A stretch of DNA of 64,000 nucleotides. It comes from Fibrobacterota bacterium (GTDB lineage Bacteria > Fibrobacterota > Fibrobacteria > UBA11236). This document shows positions 53,527 through 62,942 of the stretch, one piece after another. Made by a program: the position numbers and the translations under genes. The notes below the pieces were generated by a model. That model was not told the origin of the DNA. It did no database searches and saw only the letters and a program-made list of their open reading frames with translations. Location: contig JAEKLQ010000022.1 of assembly GCA_019509785.1 (NCBI GenBank), positions 124,001 through 188,000 of the forward strand. Direction: 5' to 3'. The number at the start of each line of letters is the position of its first letter. Position 1 is the stretch's first letter.

Positions 53527-54837
53527 TCATTTGCGGTCTCCCGCCCCGGCCGGTTGGCCGGCCGCGGACACCAGGCTCCCGGCCAGCCGCCGCAAAGCCG
53601 TCTCGGCCTGCTTGGCGCTTTGCCGCGCGGTGATCAGCCGGCCCTGGGCGTCGAGCAGGCGAGTTTGCGCGTCCCGGAATTCCAGCGGGGAGGATGCGCC
53701 CAGGCGGTAGCGCGCCTGCGCGGCCTCGGCCTGGAGCTTCGCCACCTGGAGGTTCCGGGTTTCCAATCCGATGCGCGTCATGGCCAAAGCGTACTGCCGC
53801 CTCGCGACCTCGAAGTCCGCGGCCGCCTGGGATTCGGCATGGGCCGCGCGGGTCGCGCCCGAGCGCACATCGAGACGGGCTTGCCTTACCGCCGTGGGGG
53901 TGGAAAGCCGATCGAAGAGCGGCAGGGAAAGATTCACTCCATAAGTGGCGCCTTCCCGGCCGGTGCCCCCGGGCGCGTTCAGGACCGAGGACGAATTAAG
54001 CGCATCGGGCGTGGTAGAGTAGTTGAGACCGGCCGACAGGGTGGGGAACCAACGCCCTTGAGCCTGGGACAAGCCGGCTTGGGCGGCGCTCTGCTGCGCG
54101 CGCGCATAGGCGACGGAGGCATTGCGATCCGGAAGGCCCTTCTGCCAATCCTCCAAAGGCAAGCCGGGATCGAGAGGAATGGAATCGGCGACCTCGAAGT
54201 TCATGGCGGGATCGCGGGCCAGTTCCTGGTTGAGGCGCACCTTGGCGCTTTGCAAGGCCAAGGTCCGATCCAGCCAGGTGGACGAATCCTGGTTCAGATC
54301 GGAAAGGGATTGCAACTGCTCGAGTTTCGATCCCGAACCCACCTCCAGTTTGGCCTGCGCCAAGCGCGCCCGGTCCGACGAAGCCGCCAGCTGTTGCTCG
54401 ATGGCCTGCAATTGCTGCTTCAATTGCACCACGTCGTAATAGGAGACGATCACGGTTTCGAGCAGGTTTTCCAGGTCGAGACGTTCCTGTAAGGTCGCGG
54501 CCTGTTCCTGGGCCTTGAGCCGGCGGTAGCCGTTCACGTTTTGGAGCCCGTCGAAAAGGATCCATGTCGCCGAGGCCCCGAGGGTGGTCGTGGGGGAACC
54601 GCCCGACACCTTTCCGCTCAGGGAAGCGTTGGCATCGGCCGAGGGCAGGAACTGCCCCACGCCGCCTTCGCGCGCGACCGTGGCGGCCTCGCGTTGATCG
54701 CGCGAAACGGAAAGGCCGAAGTTGCGTTCCACCGCTTGGCGGATGGCTTGGTCCAACCCCAAGATATCATCGGCGCGGGTCGGGTAGCAAAGGCATGCGG
54801 CCAAGAGGGCGGCGAGGAAGATGCTGCGTGGGCTCAT
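53527..54837 (-). CDS. TolC-family outer membrane efflux protein
   Basis: A 436-residue channel. Signal peptide MSPRSIFLAALLAACLCYPT. OEP repeats: ILGLDQAIRQAVERNFGLSV, FLPSADANASLSGKVSGGSP, SQAQGRWFPTLSAGLNYSTT, VNLSLPLFDRLSTPTAVRQA, YRLGASSPLEFRDAQTRLLD. First gene of the tolC-macA-ATPase-permease set. I use the ATG at 54837 because the signal peptide starts there; an upstream start at 54885 adds 16 residues. No clear ribosome site for either. Confidence 0.9.
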   Translation of the reverse strand: MSPRSIFLAALLAACLCYPTRADDILGLDQAIRQAVERNFGLSVSRDQREAATVAREGGVGQFLPSADANASLSGKVSGGSPTTTLGASATWILFDGLQNVNGYRRLKAQEQAATLQERLDLENLLETVIVSYYDVVQLKQQLQAIEQQLAASSDRARLAQAKLEVGSGSKLEQLQSLSDLNQDSSTWLDRTLALQSAKVRLNQELARDPAMNFEVADSIPLDPGLPLEDWQKGLPDRNASVAYARAQQSAAQAGLSQAQGRWFPTLSAGLNYSTTPDALNSSSVLNAPGGTGREGATYGVNLSLPLFDRLSTPTAVRQARLDVRSGATRAAHAESQAAADFEVARRQYALAMTRIGLETRNLQVAKLQAEAAQARYRLGASSPLEFRDAQTRLLDAQGRLITARQSAKQAETALRRLAGSLVSAAGQPAGAGDRK

Positions 54838-54929
54838 GAAGCCGAGAAGATACTCGCGGGGGGTGTGTAGAACAAAGGATCTCATCGGATTTTAATTGGA
54901 CAACCCGATGACGATTGGGGTTCCCTTTA
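54838..54929 (-). promoter_or_regulatory. Upstream region of the MacAB-TolC-like operon
   Basis: 92 bases with AT-rich TTTTAATT near 54890 and a run of six G around 54860. It probably carries the promoter, but I see no convincing -35/-10 pair. Confidence 0.25.
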
Positions 54930-55089
54930 GAGCCTCTAACATAATGGTTGCTCGGCTGCGGCCGGCTGCGCGGCCCGGGGCCTGCGTCGGACTCAGTCGC
55001 GATATTCTCCGAATATCGCTCCTTCGTCCTCCTTGGCCGCGGGTCGCTCGCTCGGCCTCGCTGCTTCGCCCCCATTATGTTAGAGGCTC
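54930..55089. mobile_element. Foldback miniature inverted-repeat element (MITE-like), 160 bp
   Basis: Perfect 18-bp inverted ends: GAGCCTCTAACATAATGG (54930-54947) and its complement (55072-55089). Both sides carry TTA (54927-54929 and 55090-55092), a likely target duplication. The centre holds a perfect 9-bp inverted repeat GCGATATTC/GAATATCGC (54999-55019), exactly at the middle of the element, so the whole unit can fold back. No open frame of note. TNA-type duplication fits the IS5 superfamily; the transposase would have to act in trans. Confidence 0.75.
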
Positions 55090-55320
55090 TTAGTTCAGGG
55101 CTTTCGGTTTGATTTCGATATAGATGGGTTGCTTGTCGCCGGCGCGGCGTTGCGGCGTCGGCGCCGCCGCGGTTAGGGGAGCAGGCGTTTCGGCGGGCGC
55201 CCGCACGTTCGAATCCCAGCCTTCGCCATGCGTTGGCAGCACGAATGCGTAAGGGAAATCCCGGACTTGTGTCCCGTACGTTTCCCGCATTTCACCGGGC
55301 CGTACGATTCGCGAGCGCAT
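55090..55320 (-). CDS. Uncharacterised small protein
   Basis: A 76-residue open frame from an ATG at 55320 (or 88 from TTG at 55356), MRSRIVRPGEMRETYGTQVR at the start and KQPIYIEIKPKALN at the end, Pro/Ala-rich in the middle. Its stop codon TAA is the target duplication of the foldback element, which abuts it without disrupting it. It follows the 55366-55995 gene by a short gap on the same strand. Low support, no homology recognised. Confidence 0.35.
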   Translation of the reverse strand: MRSRIVRPGEMRETYGTQVRDFPYAFVLPTHGEGWDSNVRAPAETPAPLTAAAPTPQRRAGDKQPIYIEIKPKALN

Positions 55321-55365
55321 GCCGTCCAAACTAAACAAATGCCGGCCGCCCTGCAATCGCCGTAG

Positions 55366-55995
55366 TTACTCGCCTCCGCCTCCGTTACAGCCTTCCGGGT
55401 TCTCGTCCTCCGCCCGTAAAGTCTCGAATTCCGGCTCTTGGGCCTTGGGGACGAAGATCATGGAATCGGACTTGCCGTTGGCCCGGGGCCGGATCCACAG
55501 CAGAATGCGGTCTTGGAAGGGCGCCTCCGGGAAGGCCTGCAAAAGGCTGTCGCTGACCGGTACGATGCGGACGTCGCCGGCTTCGGGAGTAAGCCGCAGG
55601 TACCAAGCGCTATCCTTGCGGTCGCGCGCGATGGCCTTGACCGTGAAAGAGTCCAAGCTATCGCAATACTCGCAGATGACGCCGGGAGGGTTTTCCGGCG
55701 CGGTGCGGATGGCGATCTCGCTATTGGCCGCGTAGCACGGCACGTAAAGCACCCATCCCTGGCCTTCGACCAGGGTGACTTTGGACCAATGTTCGGGCAG
55801 GCTCCGGAGCCAGACGCGTATTTGCGGAGTGGTGGTCACCACCTCGGTACCTTCGCCGGATCGCGTCCGCCGTTCCCGGAGGCCCAACAGGAACACCGAC
55901 AGCCACATCAGCAGGGCGCCGCCGAACACCACGAATACCACCCATTTGCCGGAGACGCCGGATTGCTTAGGAGGATCGGGAAGGGGTTCGGCCAT
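55366..55995 (-). CDS. Uncharacterised membrane-anchored protein
   Basis: A 209-residue protein with a Pro-rich N-terminus, one membrane helix (about 18-40: VVFVVFGGALLMWLSVFLLG) and a soluble domain (YVPCYAANSEIAIRT, ICEYCDSLDSFTVKAIARDR, DRILLWIRPRANGKSDSMIF). One CxxC (CEYC) is present. I do not recognise the family. It is divergent from pgi with 64 bases between starts. Confidence 0.6.
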   Translation of the reverse strand: MAEPLPDPPKQSGVSGKWVVFVVFGGALLMWLSVFLLGLRERRTRSGEGTEVVTTTPQIRVWLRSLPEHWSKVTLVEGQGWVLYVPCYAANSEIAIRTAPENPPGVICEYCDSLDSFTVKAIARDRKDSAWYLRLTPEAGDVRIVPVSDSLLQAFPEAPFQDRILLWIRPRANGKSDSMIFVPKAQEPEFETLRAEDENPEGCNGGGGE

Positions 55996-56059
55996 GGCGT
56001 GCCAAGGTAGAAAAACGAGAATCTATATTTCGGCCACAACCTAAGCCTAGGATGAGAAC

Positions 56060-57733
56060 GTGAGCTCATTGACCCAAAGCCCCGCCTGGAAGGCCTTGCA
56101 AAACCATCACCGCAGCGCCGCTTCCCTGAAGATGAAGGATCTCTTCGCCGGCGATCCCGGACGCGCGGCGAAGTTCAGCCTGGAAGCGTGCGGGCTTTAT
56201 CTCGATTACAGCAAGAACCTGATTACGGAGGAAACCCTATCCCTCCTGCGCGCGCTGGCGAAAGAGGCCGCGATCGATCAGGCCAAAGAGGATTTGTTCG
56301 CCGGCAAGAAGATCAATACCACCGAGAACCGTGCCGTGCTGCACACGGCCCTGCGCAACCTCGGCAACGCCCCGGTCCTGGTCGACGGGCAGGATGTCAT
56401 GCCCAAGGTACGGGCGGTGTTGGACAAGATGCGGGATTTCAGCGAGCAGATCCGGACCGGCGCCTGGAAGGGCTTTTCGGGCAAACCCATCAAGCACGTG
56501 GTGAACATCGGCATCGGCGGATCGGATCTGGGGCCGGTGATGGTGACCGAGGCCCTCAAGCCGTATTCACGCGATGCTTCCGGGAAGGAAGTGGTGCGCG
56601 CCCACTTCGTCTCCAACGTGGACGCCACCCATCTCGCCGAGATCCTGCGCGAAGTGGAATTGGACCAGACCCTATTCATCGTGGCTTCCAAGACCTTCAC
56701 CACCCAGGAAACCATGACCAACGCCATGAGCGCGCGCGCGGCCCTGCTCATGGCTTGCGGCGGAGATATGTCGGCCGTAGCCAAGCATTTCGTCGCGCTC
56801 TCCACCAATCTCAAGGACGTGGCCGCCTTCGGCATCGATCCCAAGAACGCCTTCGAATTCTGGGATTGGGTGGGAGGCCGCTATTCCTGCTGGTCGGCCA
56901 TCGGGCTTTCCATCGCCCTCTCCGTCGGCTTCGGCCATTTCAAGGACTTCCTCTCCGGCGGCTACGACATGGATCGCCATTTCCGCGAAACCCCCGCCGA
57001 GCGTAACCTCCCGGTTACCCTGGCCCTCCTGGGCGTCTGGTACGGGGATTTCTTCGGGGCGCAGACCCACGCCATCCTGCCTTACGACCAATACCTGCAT
57101 CGCCTCCCGGCCTACTTGCAGCAAGCCGATATGGAGTCCAACGGGAAGTCGGTACGGAAGGACGGCGAGCGGGTCGATTACCAGACCGGGCCCATCATCT
57201 GGGGCGAACCCGGCACCAACGGCCAGCATTCCTTCTACCAGCTCATCCACCAGGGGACCAAGGTGATCCCGGCCGACTTCATAGCGCCGGCGCAATCCCA
57301 CAATCCCATCGGCGATCATCACCGCATCCTCTTGTCCAATTTCTTCGCCCAGACCGAAGCCCTCATGGTCGGCAAGACCTTCGACGAGGCGCTGGCCGAG
57401 CTGAAGACCGGTGGGATGCCGGATGCCGATGCCAAGCGCGTGGCGCCGCATAAGGTCTTCGAGGGGAACAAGCCCACCAATTCCATCCTCTTCCAAAAGC
57501 TCACGCCGCACTTGCTGGGATCCCTGGTCGCCCTGTACGAACACAAGATTTTCGTGCAAGGCATCATCTGGGGGATCAACAGCTATGATCAGATGGGCGT
57601 GGAGCTGGGCAAGCAATTGGCCAAGAAGATCCTGCCCGAACTGGAGGCGGGGGAAAAGGATGCCAACGTGGCGCTGAAGCACGATGGGTCGACCAACACC
57701 TTGATCCGGAAGTATCTGAAAGAACGGGTTTGA
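56060..57733 (+). CDS. pgi: Glucose-6-phosphate isomerase
   Basis: A 557-residue enzyme of glycolysis and gluconeogenesis (glucose-6-P to fructose-6-P), cytoplasmic. Conserved: [74 protein letters not shown] (catalytic Glu/His region) and [19 protein letters not shown]. Length fits the bacterial type. The start is GTG with AGGATGAG upstream. The last codons overlap the TTG start of the next gene. Confidence 0.97.
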   Translation: MSSLTQSPAWKALQNHHRSAASLKMKDLFAGDPGRAAKFSLEACGLYLDYSKNLITEETLSLLRALAKEAAIDQAKEDLFAGKKINTTENRAVLHTALRNLGNAPVLVDGQDVMPKVRAVLDKMRDFSEQIRTGAWKGFSGKPIKHVVNIGIGGSDLGPVMVTEALKPYSRDASGKEVVRAHFVSNVDATHLAEILREVELDQTLFIVASKTFTTQETMTNAMSARAALLMACGGDMSAVAKHFVALSTNLKDVAAFGIDPKNAFEFWDWVGGRYSCWSAIGLSIALSVGFGHFKDFLSGGYDMDRHFRETPAERNLPVTLALLGVWYGDFFGAQTHAILPYDQYLHRLPAYLQQADMESNGKSVRKDGERVDYQTGPIIWGEPGTNGQHSFYQLIHQGTKVIPADFIAPAQSHNPIGDHHRILLSNFFAQTEALMVGKTFDEALAELKTGGMPDADAKRVAPHKVFEGNKPTNSILFQKLTPHLLGSLVALYEHKIFVQGIIWGINSYDQMGVELGKQLAKKILPELEAGEKDANVALKHDGSTNTLIRKYLKERV

Positions 57734-58311
57734 AAGCGGCTCGCCTCGTCCCCGTGTTGGGGCTTCTCGTTTCGGATTGCACGACCACGCGCTATGTGCG
57801 GCCATCCGAGGAATTCGCCTACCGGGGCCGGGCGCAATTGATCGTAAGCGATGCGGATGGGGACGCGCGGGCGGTGGAGGTGGAGGCCGTGCGCGCCCAT
57901 GGCGATACGGTGCTCGCATCGGACGGCGATTCCCTGATGGATCTGCGCTTCCGCTCCGCGGACGTGCGACGGTTGGTGGTGCGCAACGCCAAAAGAGGCG
58001 CGTGGCAAGGCATGGGCCTGGGCCTGGCGGCGGGAACCGCCGTCGGGTTCGTTTGGGGAAGCATTTTGGAAAGCGAAGTACCGGATGAGGTCTGCGAAGG
58101 GGATCCGTCCGGCCCATCCGCCAATTGCAGGAAAACCGGTCCCAAGGAGATTTTCCTCTACGGCGGAACCCTGCTGGGAAGCCTGGGCGGTATGGCTGCG
58201 GGAGGGTTGGCCGGAGCTTGGTTGGCCGCGAAAACCGAATTCGTTTTCAAGGATACGCTCGTCGCGGAGAGAACCGCTCCTACCCTCCAAGGTCGTTCCG
58301 GCGGTCGTTGA
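57730..58311 (+). CDS. Predicted envelope protein with glycine-zipper, possible lipoprotein
   Basis: A 193-residue protein starting at TTG (TTGA overlaps the pgi stop). The N-terminus [20 protein letters not shown] looks like a signal with Cys17, but the residue before the Cys is Asp, atypical for a lipobox. A beta-rich domain (about 30-95) is followed by glycine-zipper segments [20 protein letters not shown] and [20 protein letters not shown], as in outer-membrane or pore-like lipoproteins. Function unknown; translational coupling with pgi is probably incidental. Confidence 0.6.
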   Translation: MKAARLVPVLGLLVSDCTTTRYVRPSEEFAYRGRAQLIVSDADGDARAVEVEAVRAHGDTVLASDGDSLMDLRFRSADVRRLVVRNAKRGAWQGMGLGLAAGTAVGFVWGSILESEVPDEVCEGDPSGPSANCRKTGPKEIFLYGGTLLGSLGGMAAGGLAGAWLAAKTEFVFKDTLVAERTAPTLQGRSGGR

Positions 58312-58336
58312 AGGGCATGCCCTCCGCGTCGATCCC

Positions 58337-61300
58337 TCAGGGATTGGCCGCCGCTTCCGCCTCCGATTCCGCCCCATCGTTCCCCGAGCCCATCTCCGAT
58401 CCGCCCAAGGCCGAGCGCATCGCTTCTTGGAAACGGTTCCAGACGTAATCGCTTTGCGCGCGCGGCACCGCGCCGATGCGCTTCCATTCGCGTTCCAGCT
58501 GCTCGCCGCGCCGCGCAGAGGCGGGCCCGGGATTACGGGCCAGCTCTTCGGCCTCGGCGATCAATTCGAGCTTCCGCTCCAGGTTGGCTTGCGGGTCTTC
58601 CGGGCGCAGGCCCAGGGCCGCGCGGCGCTCTTCGAAGAAGCCGTCGCAGGCCGCATGGAAGCGCTCCCAGATGGAGTCGCTCAGCTCCCGTGGCACCGGC
58701 CCGAGTTTTTTCCATTCCCTTTGCAGGGCCTTGATGGTCTCGGTGGCGGCGTTCCAATCGACGGCCCCGCCCGGCGCCTTGAAGCGGGCGAGATCGACGG
58801 GCAGGCTCTTGGCCTCCCAGGCCGCGCGGGCTTCGGCTTCTTCGGGGGACAATGGGCGCGAGACCCAGCTCTCGGCCAGGAAGCAGAGTTCGATCTTCCG
58901 CTTGAGATTGCTTTCGCGCTCTTGATCGCGCTTGGCGGAATTTTCCTTGAGGCGATCGAAGAATCCGTCGCAGGCGGAACGGAAGCGTTTCCACAAATCG
59001 CGGTCGGCCTCGCGCGAGGCGGGGCCGGTGGCCTTCCAGCGCTCTTGCAGCGATTTGATCTTATCGATGGTGGCCTTCCATTCGGTCGATCCGATCAGGG
59101 ATTCGGCCTCCAGGCAGATGTCTTCCTTCATCTTGCCGTTCTCATCGCGTTGCGCGCGCTCCTCGCCGACGCGGGCCTTGCGTCCTTCGAAATACGCGTC
59201 GATGGGTTTGCGGAAGCGCTCCCAGAGCGCCTCGTCGGTTTCGCGGGTACCGGCCGGCCCGGTTTCCTTCCATTGGCTTTGCGCCTGCTTGATGGCGTCG
59301 AAGCGCGCCTGGTCGTCCGGCAGGTCGCCGAGGCCTTCCATTCCCTTGATGAGATCTTCCTTCTTGGCCAGGTTCAAGGGCTTTTCGGTATCCAGCTTTT
59401 CCATGAACGCGCGCCGGGCGGTGAAGAATCGTTCGCAGGCCCCGTGGAAGCGTCCCCAGACGGCTTCGGCCTGATCGCGCGGGACCGGTCCGATGGCCTT
59501 CCATTTCTCCTGGGCTTCCTTGATCTTGGCACCGGCGGCCTTCCACTCGGTGGAATCCGCCAGGGATTCGGCCAGGGCGGCCAGTTCCTGCTTGCGCGCC
59601 AGGTTGTCCTGGTTCTGCTTATCCTTGCGCTCGAAGAAGGCGCCGCAAGCCGCGCGGAACCGGGTCCAGATCGCTTCCGACTGGGCTTTGGGCACGGCCC
59701 CCAATGCCTTCCAAGCGCTCTGCGTTTCTTTCACGGTTTCCATCGCGTCGCGCCAATCGATTTCGTCCGCCGCGTTCAAGGCCTCGATACGCGCGCACAA
59801 TTCCTCTTTGGCTTTGAGATTGCCCTCGCGTTCTTCGTCCAGCTCGGCGAAATATTCCCGGCAACGCTCGTAAAGCTTATCGCAAGCATGATGGTAACGC
59901 TCCCATAAGGCTTCGGAACTATCCCAGGGCACCGGCCCCAGGGATTTCCATTCGGCCAGCAGTTCCTTGAATCGCGCCACCATCGCCTTGCGGTCCACGG
60001 CTTCGCCCGGATTGGCCTGCGGGGCATCCGCCGACGCGGCCAGGGATTCGAGCCGTTCGCATACCGAGGTCTTGGCGCGCAGATTGGACCAACGCAGCCA
60101 ATCGGAGGCCTCGCGGAAGCGATCCAGGAATGCTTGATAGCGTCCCAGCGCCTCATCGGCCCCGGGACCATGCGGCACGGGATGGAGGGCGCGCCACTCG
60201 CCGTTCAGTTCCTTGAAGCGCTTCTCGGCCGCGGTCATGTCCGGGCTTTCCAGCAAGCCTTCCAGTTGGGGCAATAAGGACTGCATGCGGTCCAGGTTAC
60301 TGGCGCGCAGCTGGTCCAGGGAGCCTTCGAGCGATCCCACGGCGGAATCGAAGCGGGCGCGGTATTCCTCGCGGCCCGGCCAACGTTCGGCGCCAGCCAG
60401 GGCCTTGTTCCATTCGCGGCGAAGTTCGCGGAAGCGTTCCGCGGCCTGCAGCGCCGGCACCTGGGCCAGCGCCTCGGCCTGCTCGCACAGGGCGCGCAAA
60501 CGTCCGCCGTGTTCCTTGTCCTCGGAAGCGCGACGCGTCGCGGCTTCCCGTTCGCGGCTCCGCTTCTCCAGGCGATCCACGGCGCCCCGGAAGCGCTTTT
60601 GCAATTCGCCTTCGGCGGGTTCCGGGGAGGGCCCGGTGGCCAGGAAACGCTCGCGCAAAGCGCGGATTTGCGGCGCCAGGGGATTGGCTTCCGGTCCGTT
60701 CTCGCCCTCGGCGCCCGCGGGGGCCTGGGGTTCCACGGCCCAAAGCGCTTCCAGTTCGGCGCAGATGGTTTCCTTCACGGCCTGGTCGGCCAAGGCTTGG
60801 CGGTCCTTCTCCTGCTTCTCGTTCTTCTCGTGGCGCCAGCGGGCGTAACGCGCATGGAACCGGCTGGCCCCTTCGCGGAAGCGCGCCAGGCGCGCGGCAT
60901 CGGGCCCGGCGCCTTGGGCGATTAGATCTTCCAAGGCGGCTTCCGTCTCGTCGACCCGGGCCTTGCCCTTCTCCCAATCGTAGTGGGCGGGCGTCTCATC
61001 GGCCGCGGCGGCGGCCTTCTCCATCGCGGATAATACCAAGCCGAGCTTGGCCCGGTTGACCGAAGCGGCATCGGGGCCTTTGGCGGCCTGCGCCGACTTG
61101 AGGCGTTCCTTGGCGGCGGTGCGCACGGCCTTGCTGACGGCGCCTTTGGCGAGGCTTTCCAATTGGCTTTCGCGGGCAACCTTATCGAGGGCGCGCAGGG
61201 CCAAGCCGTTATCCGACTCGGACAGGGCCACCGCATGATGGGCGCTGGCGTGGATCAATTTCGCGAAAGCGAGCTTGCGGATCTCGAGGGCGGAAGCGCC

Positions 61301-61660
61301 GGTCGCGATCGCTTCCAGGGCGCGCTGATCCTCGCCGACCTCGGCCAGCATTCCGCGTACGTCTTCCATCGATCGCGGATCATCCTGCGAAGTCTTGGCC
61401 GCGTCCACCGCGCGTTCCACCCAAGCCTTCTGGGCCCATTCCCGCACCGCGCGATCATTGGTCTTGTCCCGCAGCTTCTTGAGCAGGTCCATGGACTTCA
61501 GCTTGCGCGCTGCCAACATGCGGTTCCCGGCATCCGCGTCTTCATAGGCTAGGACGTAGAGTACTTCTTGTTGATCCTCTTCCAGGGCCCGGATCGCGGC
61601 GGCGCGCATGGCGGGATCGCTATGCTTCCATTGCGGTTTAAAGAAATCCAAGAATCCCAT
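58337..61660 (-). CDS. Giant DUF349 repeat protein
   Basis: A 1107-residue cytoplasmic, highly charged helical protein. From about residue 480 to the end I count at least eight DUF349 repeats, recognisable by WKxxGxVPxxxxxxxWxRFxxACxxFF: for example WKALGAVPKAQSEAIWTRFR, WKAIGPVPRDQAEAVWGRFH, WKATGPASREADRDLWKRFR, WKKLGPVPRELSDSIWERFH. The N-terminal 60 residues start MGFLDFFKPQWKHSDPAMRA and look like a short HEAT-like or ARM-like repeat. Typical DUF349 proteins have three to seven repeats. Role unknown. The ATG at 61660 has AGGAG upstream; an alternative lies five codons earlier. Confidence 0.85.
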   Translation of the reverse strand: MGFLDFFKPQWKHSDPAMRAAAIRALEEDQQEVLYVLAYEDADAGNRMLAARKLKSMDLLKKLRDKTNDRAVREWAQKAWVERAVDAAKTSQDDPRSMEDVRGMLAEVGEDQRALEAIATGASALEIRKLAFAKLIHASAHHAVALSESDNGLALRALDKVARESQLESLAKGAVSKAVRTAAKERLKSAQAAKGPDAASVNRAKLGLVLSAMEKAAAAADETPAHYDWEKGKARVDETEAALEDLIAQGAGPDAARLARFREGASRFHARYARWRHEKNEKQEKDRQALADQAVKETICAELEALWAVEPQAPAGAEGENGPEANPLAPQIRALRERFLATGPSPEPAEGELQKRFRGAVDRLEKRSREREAATRRASEDKEHGGRLRALCEQAEALAQVPALQAAERFRELRREWNKALAGAERWPGREEYRARFDSAVGSLEGSLDQLRASNLDRMQSLLPQLEGLLESPDMTAAEKRFKELNGEWRALHPVPHGPGADEALGRYQAFLDRFREASDWLRWSNLRAKTSVCERLESLAASADAPQANPGEAVDRKAMVARFKELLAEWKSLGPVPWDSSEALWERYHHACDKLYERCREYFAELDEEREGNLKAKEELCARIEALNAADEIDWRDAMETVKETQSAWKALGAVPKAQSEAIWTRFRAACGAFFERKDKQNQDNLARKQELAALAESLADSTEWKAAGAKIKEAQEKWKAIGPVPRDQAEAVWGRFHGACERFFTARRAFMEKLDTEKPLNLAKKEDLIKGMEGLGDLPDDQARFDAIKQAQSQWKETGPAGTRETDEALWERFRKPIDAYFEGRKARVGEERAQRDENGKMKEDICLEAESLIGSTEWKATIDKIKSLQERWKATGPASREADRDLWKRFRSACDGFFDRLKENSAKRDQERESNLKRKIELCFLAESWVSRPLSPEEAEARAAWEAKSLPVDLARFKAPGGAVDWNAATETIKALQREWKKLGPVPRELSDSIWERFHAACDGFFEERRAALGLRPEDPQANLERKLELIAEAEELARNPGPASARRGEQLEREWKRIGAVPRAQSDYVWNRFQEAMRSALGGSEMGSGNDGAESEAEAAANP

Positions 61661-61764
61661 GAGCGCTCCTAACAATTGATGGGGAATGGGCGCGAGGGGC
61701 GTTGCGACCGCAAGGGGCGTGGACGCAGAGCCAGGGGCGCGATATCCCTAAGGGAATCTATTGT

Positions 61765-61807
61765 AAAAAAATCCGACCGTACCGCCAAAACAGGCGGGAA
61801 TCGCGGA
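61765..61807 (-). terminator. Rho-independent terminator after the CDF gene
   Basis: Inner stem CCGCC/GGCGG (61782-61786, 61793-61797) with loop AAAACA, and outer pair TCCG/CGGA (61772-61775, 61804-61807), followed on the minus strand by seven T. It lies about 53 bases after the CDF stop. Confidence 0.65.
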
Positions 61808-61859
61808 TTGGGTTTTTAAGCAGGCCGGATTGGTTACCGATTCTTCCCTATTCTTCGAA

Positions 61860-62852
61860 TCAGCTTATTCCGGCGTTGTGGGGGTGCGGGGAGCCGGCCG
61901 GGCGGGGAGGTTCTTCGCAGTTGTTAAGGCAATCGGCGTCCAGGCACTGGCCGACCTGCAGGGTTATATGGTCCATTTCGAAATCGCGGGTCAGGGAACG
62001 GGTGAGGCTCGCGACCGCGGCCTTCTGGGGTCCTTCGCCCCCGGCGACGTCCACGTGAGCGCTTAAATAGAGGTCCCGCCCGTTCATGGTCCAGACATGC
62101 AAATCATGCACTCCCCGGACTTCCGGGGCGGCCAGCATGGCGCGGCGCACCTCCTCGATGGCGATCCCCTCCGGCGTGCCCTCTACCAGGATATGCCCGC
62201 TGCGGCGCATGACGCCGATGCCGGCGAAGGCCATGGCGCCCGCGATAGCGAGGCTCAATACCGGATCGGCCCAGAGCCAGCCTTGGGCGAGGATGAGGAT
62301 GGCGGCGGCCACGGCGGCCAGGGAAGCGGCCAGATCGCTGAGCACGTGCTTGAAGGCGCTTTCCTCGTTAAGCGTCTTTTCATGCCCGCCGCGATGCAGC
62401 CACCATGCGACCACGATATTGACGATGAGGCCCAGGGTTGCCACGATGAGCATGGATCGGGCCGCGACGGGCTGCGGATGAGCCAGCCGCGCGATGGCCT
62501 GCGCGGCGATCAGAACGGAGAGGAGCGCCAAGGTGAGACCGTTGCCGAAGGCGGCCAAGACCTCGAAGCGCTTGAAGCCGAAAGTCTTTTCGCGGGTGGC
62601 GCGCCGCGCCCCGAGGGAAACCGCCAGGGCGGAAAGCCCCAAGGCCACGGCATCCGAAAGCATATGCACGCCGTCGGAAAGCAAGGCGAGCGAATGGAAG
62701 AGGGAGCCGCAGGCGATTTCCACGCCCATGAAAGCGGTGATGATCCAGAAGCCGGTCAGCAATTTCCCGTAGGATGCATGTACCAGATGCAGGCCGGAAC
62801 CTTCATGGTGGTGATCGTGATGATGGGGGTGATGGTGATGCGGCTGGGCCAT
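61860..62852 (-). CDS. Cation diffusion facilitator (CzcD-like zinc/divalent metal exporter)
   Basis: A 330-residue membrane exporter with six helices. N-terminus MAQPHHHHPHHHDHHHEGSG is His-rich and likely binds metal. Conserved HSLALLSDGVHMLSDAVALG contains the HxxxD site of helix II, and EESAFKHVLSDLAASLAAVA the DxxxH-like site of helix V. The C-terminal cytoplasmic domain (MLAAPEVRGVHDLHVWTMNG, YLSAHVDVAGG) is the ferredoxin-like metal-binding domain. It ends with a Cys/His-containing tail (CLDADCLNNCEE). Zn2+ (or Co2+/Cd2+) export against proton flow. Confidence 0.94.
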   Translation of the reverse strand: MAQPHHHHPHHHDHHHEGSGLHLVHASYGKLLTGFWIITAFMGVEIACGSLFHSLALLSDGVHMLSDAVALGLSALAVSLGARRATREKTFGFKRFEVLAAFGNGLTLALLSVLIAAQAIARLAHPQPVAARSMLIVATLGLIVNIVVAWWLHRGGHEKTLNEESAFKHVLSDLAASLAAVAAAILILAQGWLWADPVLSLAIAGAMAFAGIGVMRRSGHILVEGTPEGIAIEEVRRAMLAAPEVRGVHDLHVWTMNGRDLYLSAHVDVAGGEGPQKAAVASLTRSLTRDFEMDHITLQVGQCLDADCLNNCEEPPRPAGSPHPHNAGIS

Positions 62853-62942
62853 ATCCGTAATATACCCTATGGGCGGGACGGAAAACCGGATCGGAAGGGT
62901 CTTGAAACGGGAGCCGCGGGCCTCGGGGACGAAGGCCCGGCC

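Noticed and set aside
58085-59908. 607-residue plus-strand open frame
   Set aside because: Antisense to the DUF349 repeat gene; its apparent repeats mirror those of the real gene.
62793-62852. His-rich start of the CDF protein as a cloning tag
   Set aside because: CDF exporters naturally carry His-rich N-termini, and the surrounding sequence is ordinary chromosome.
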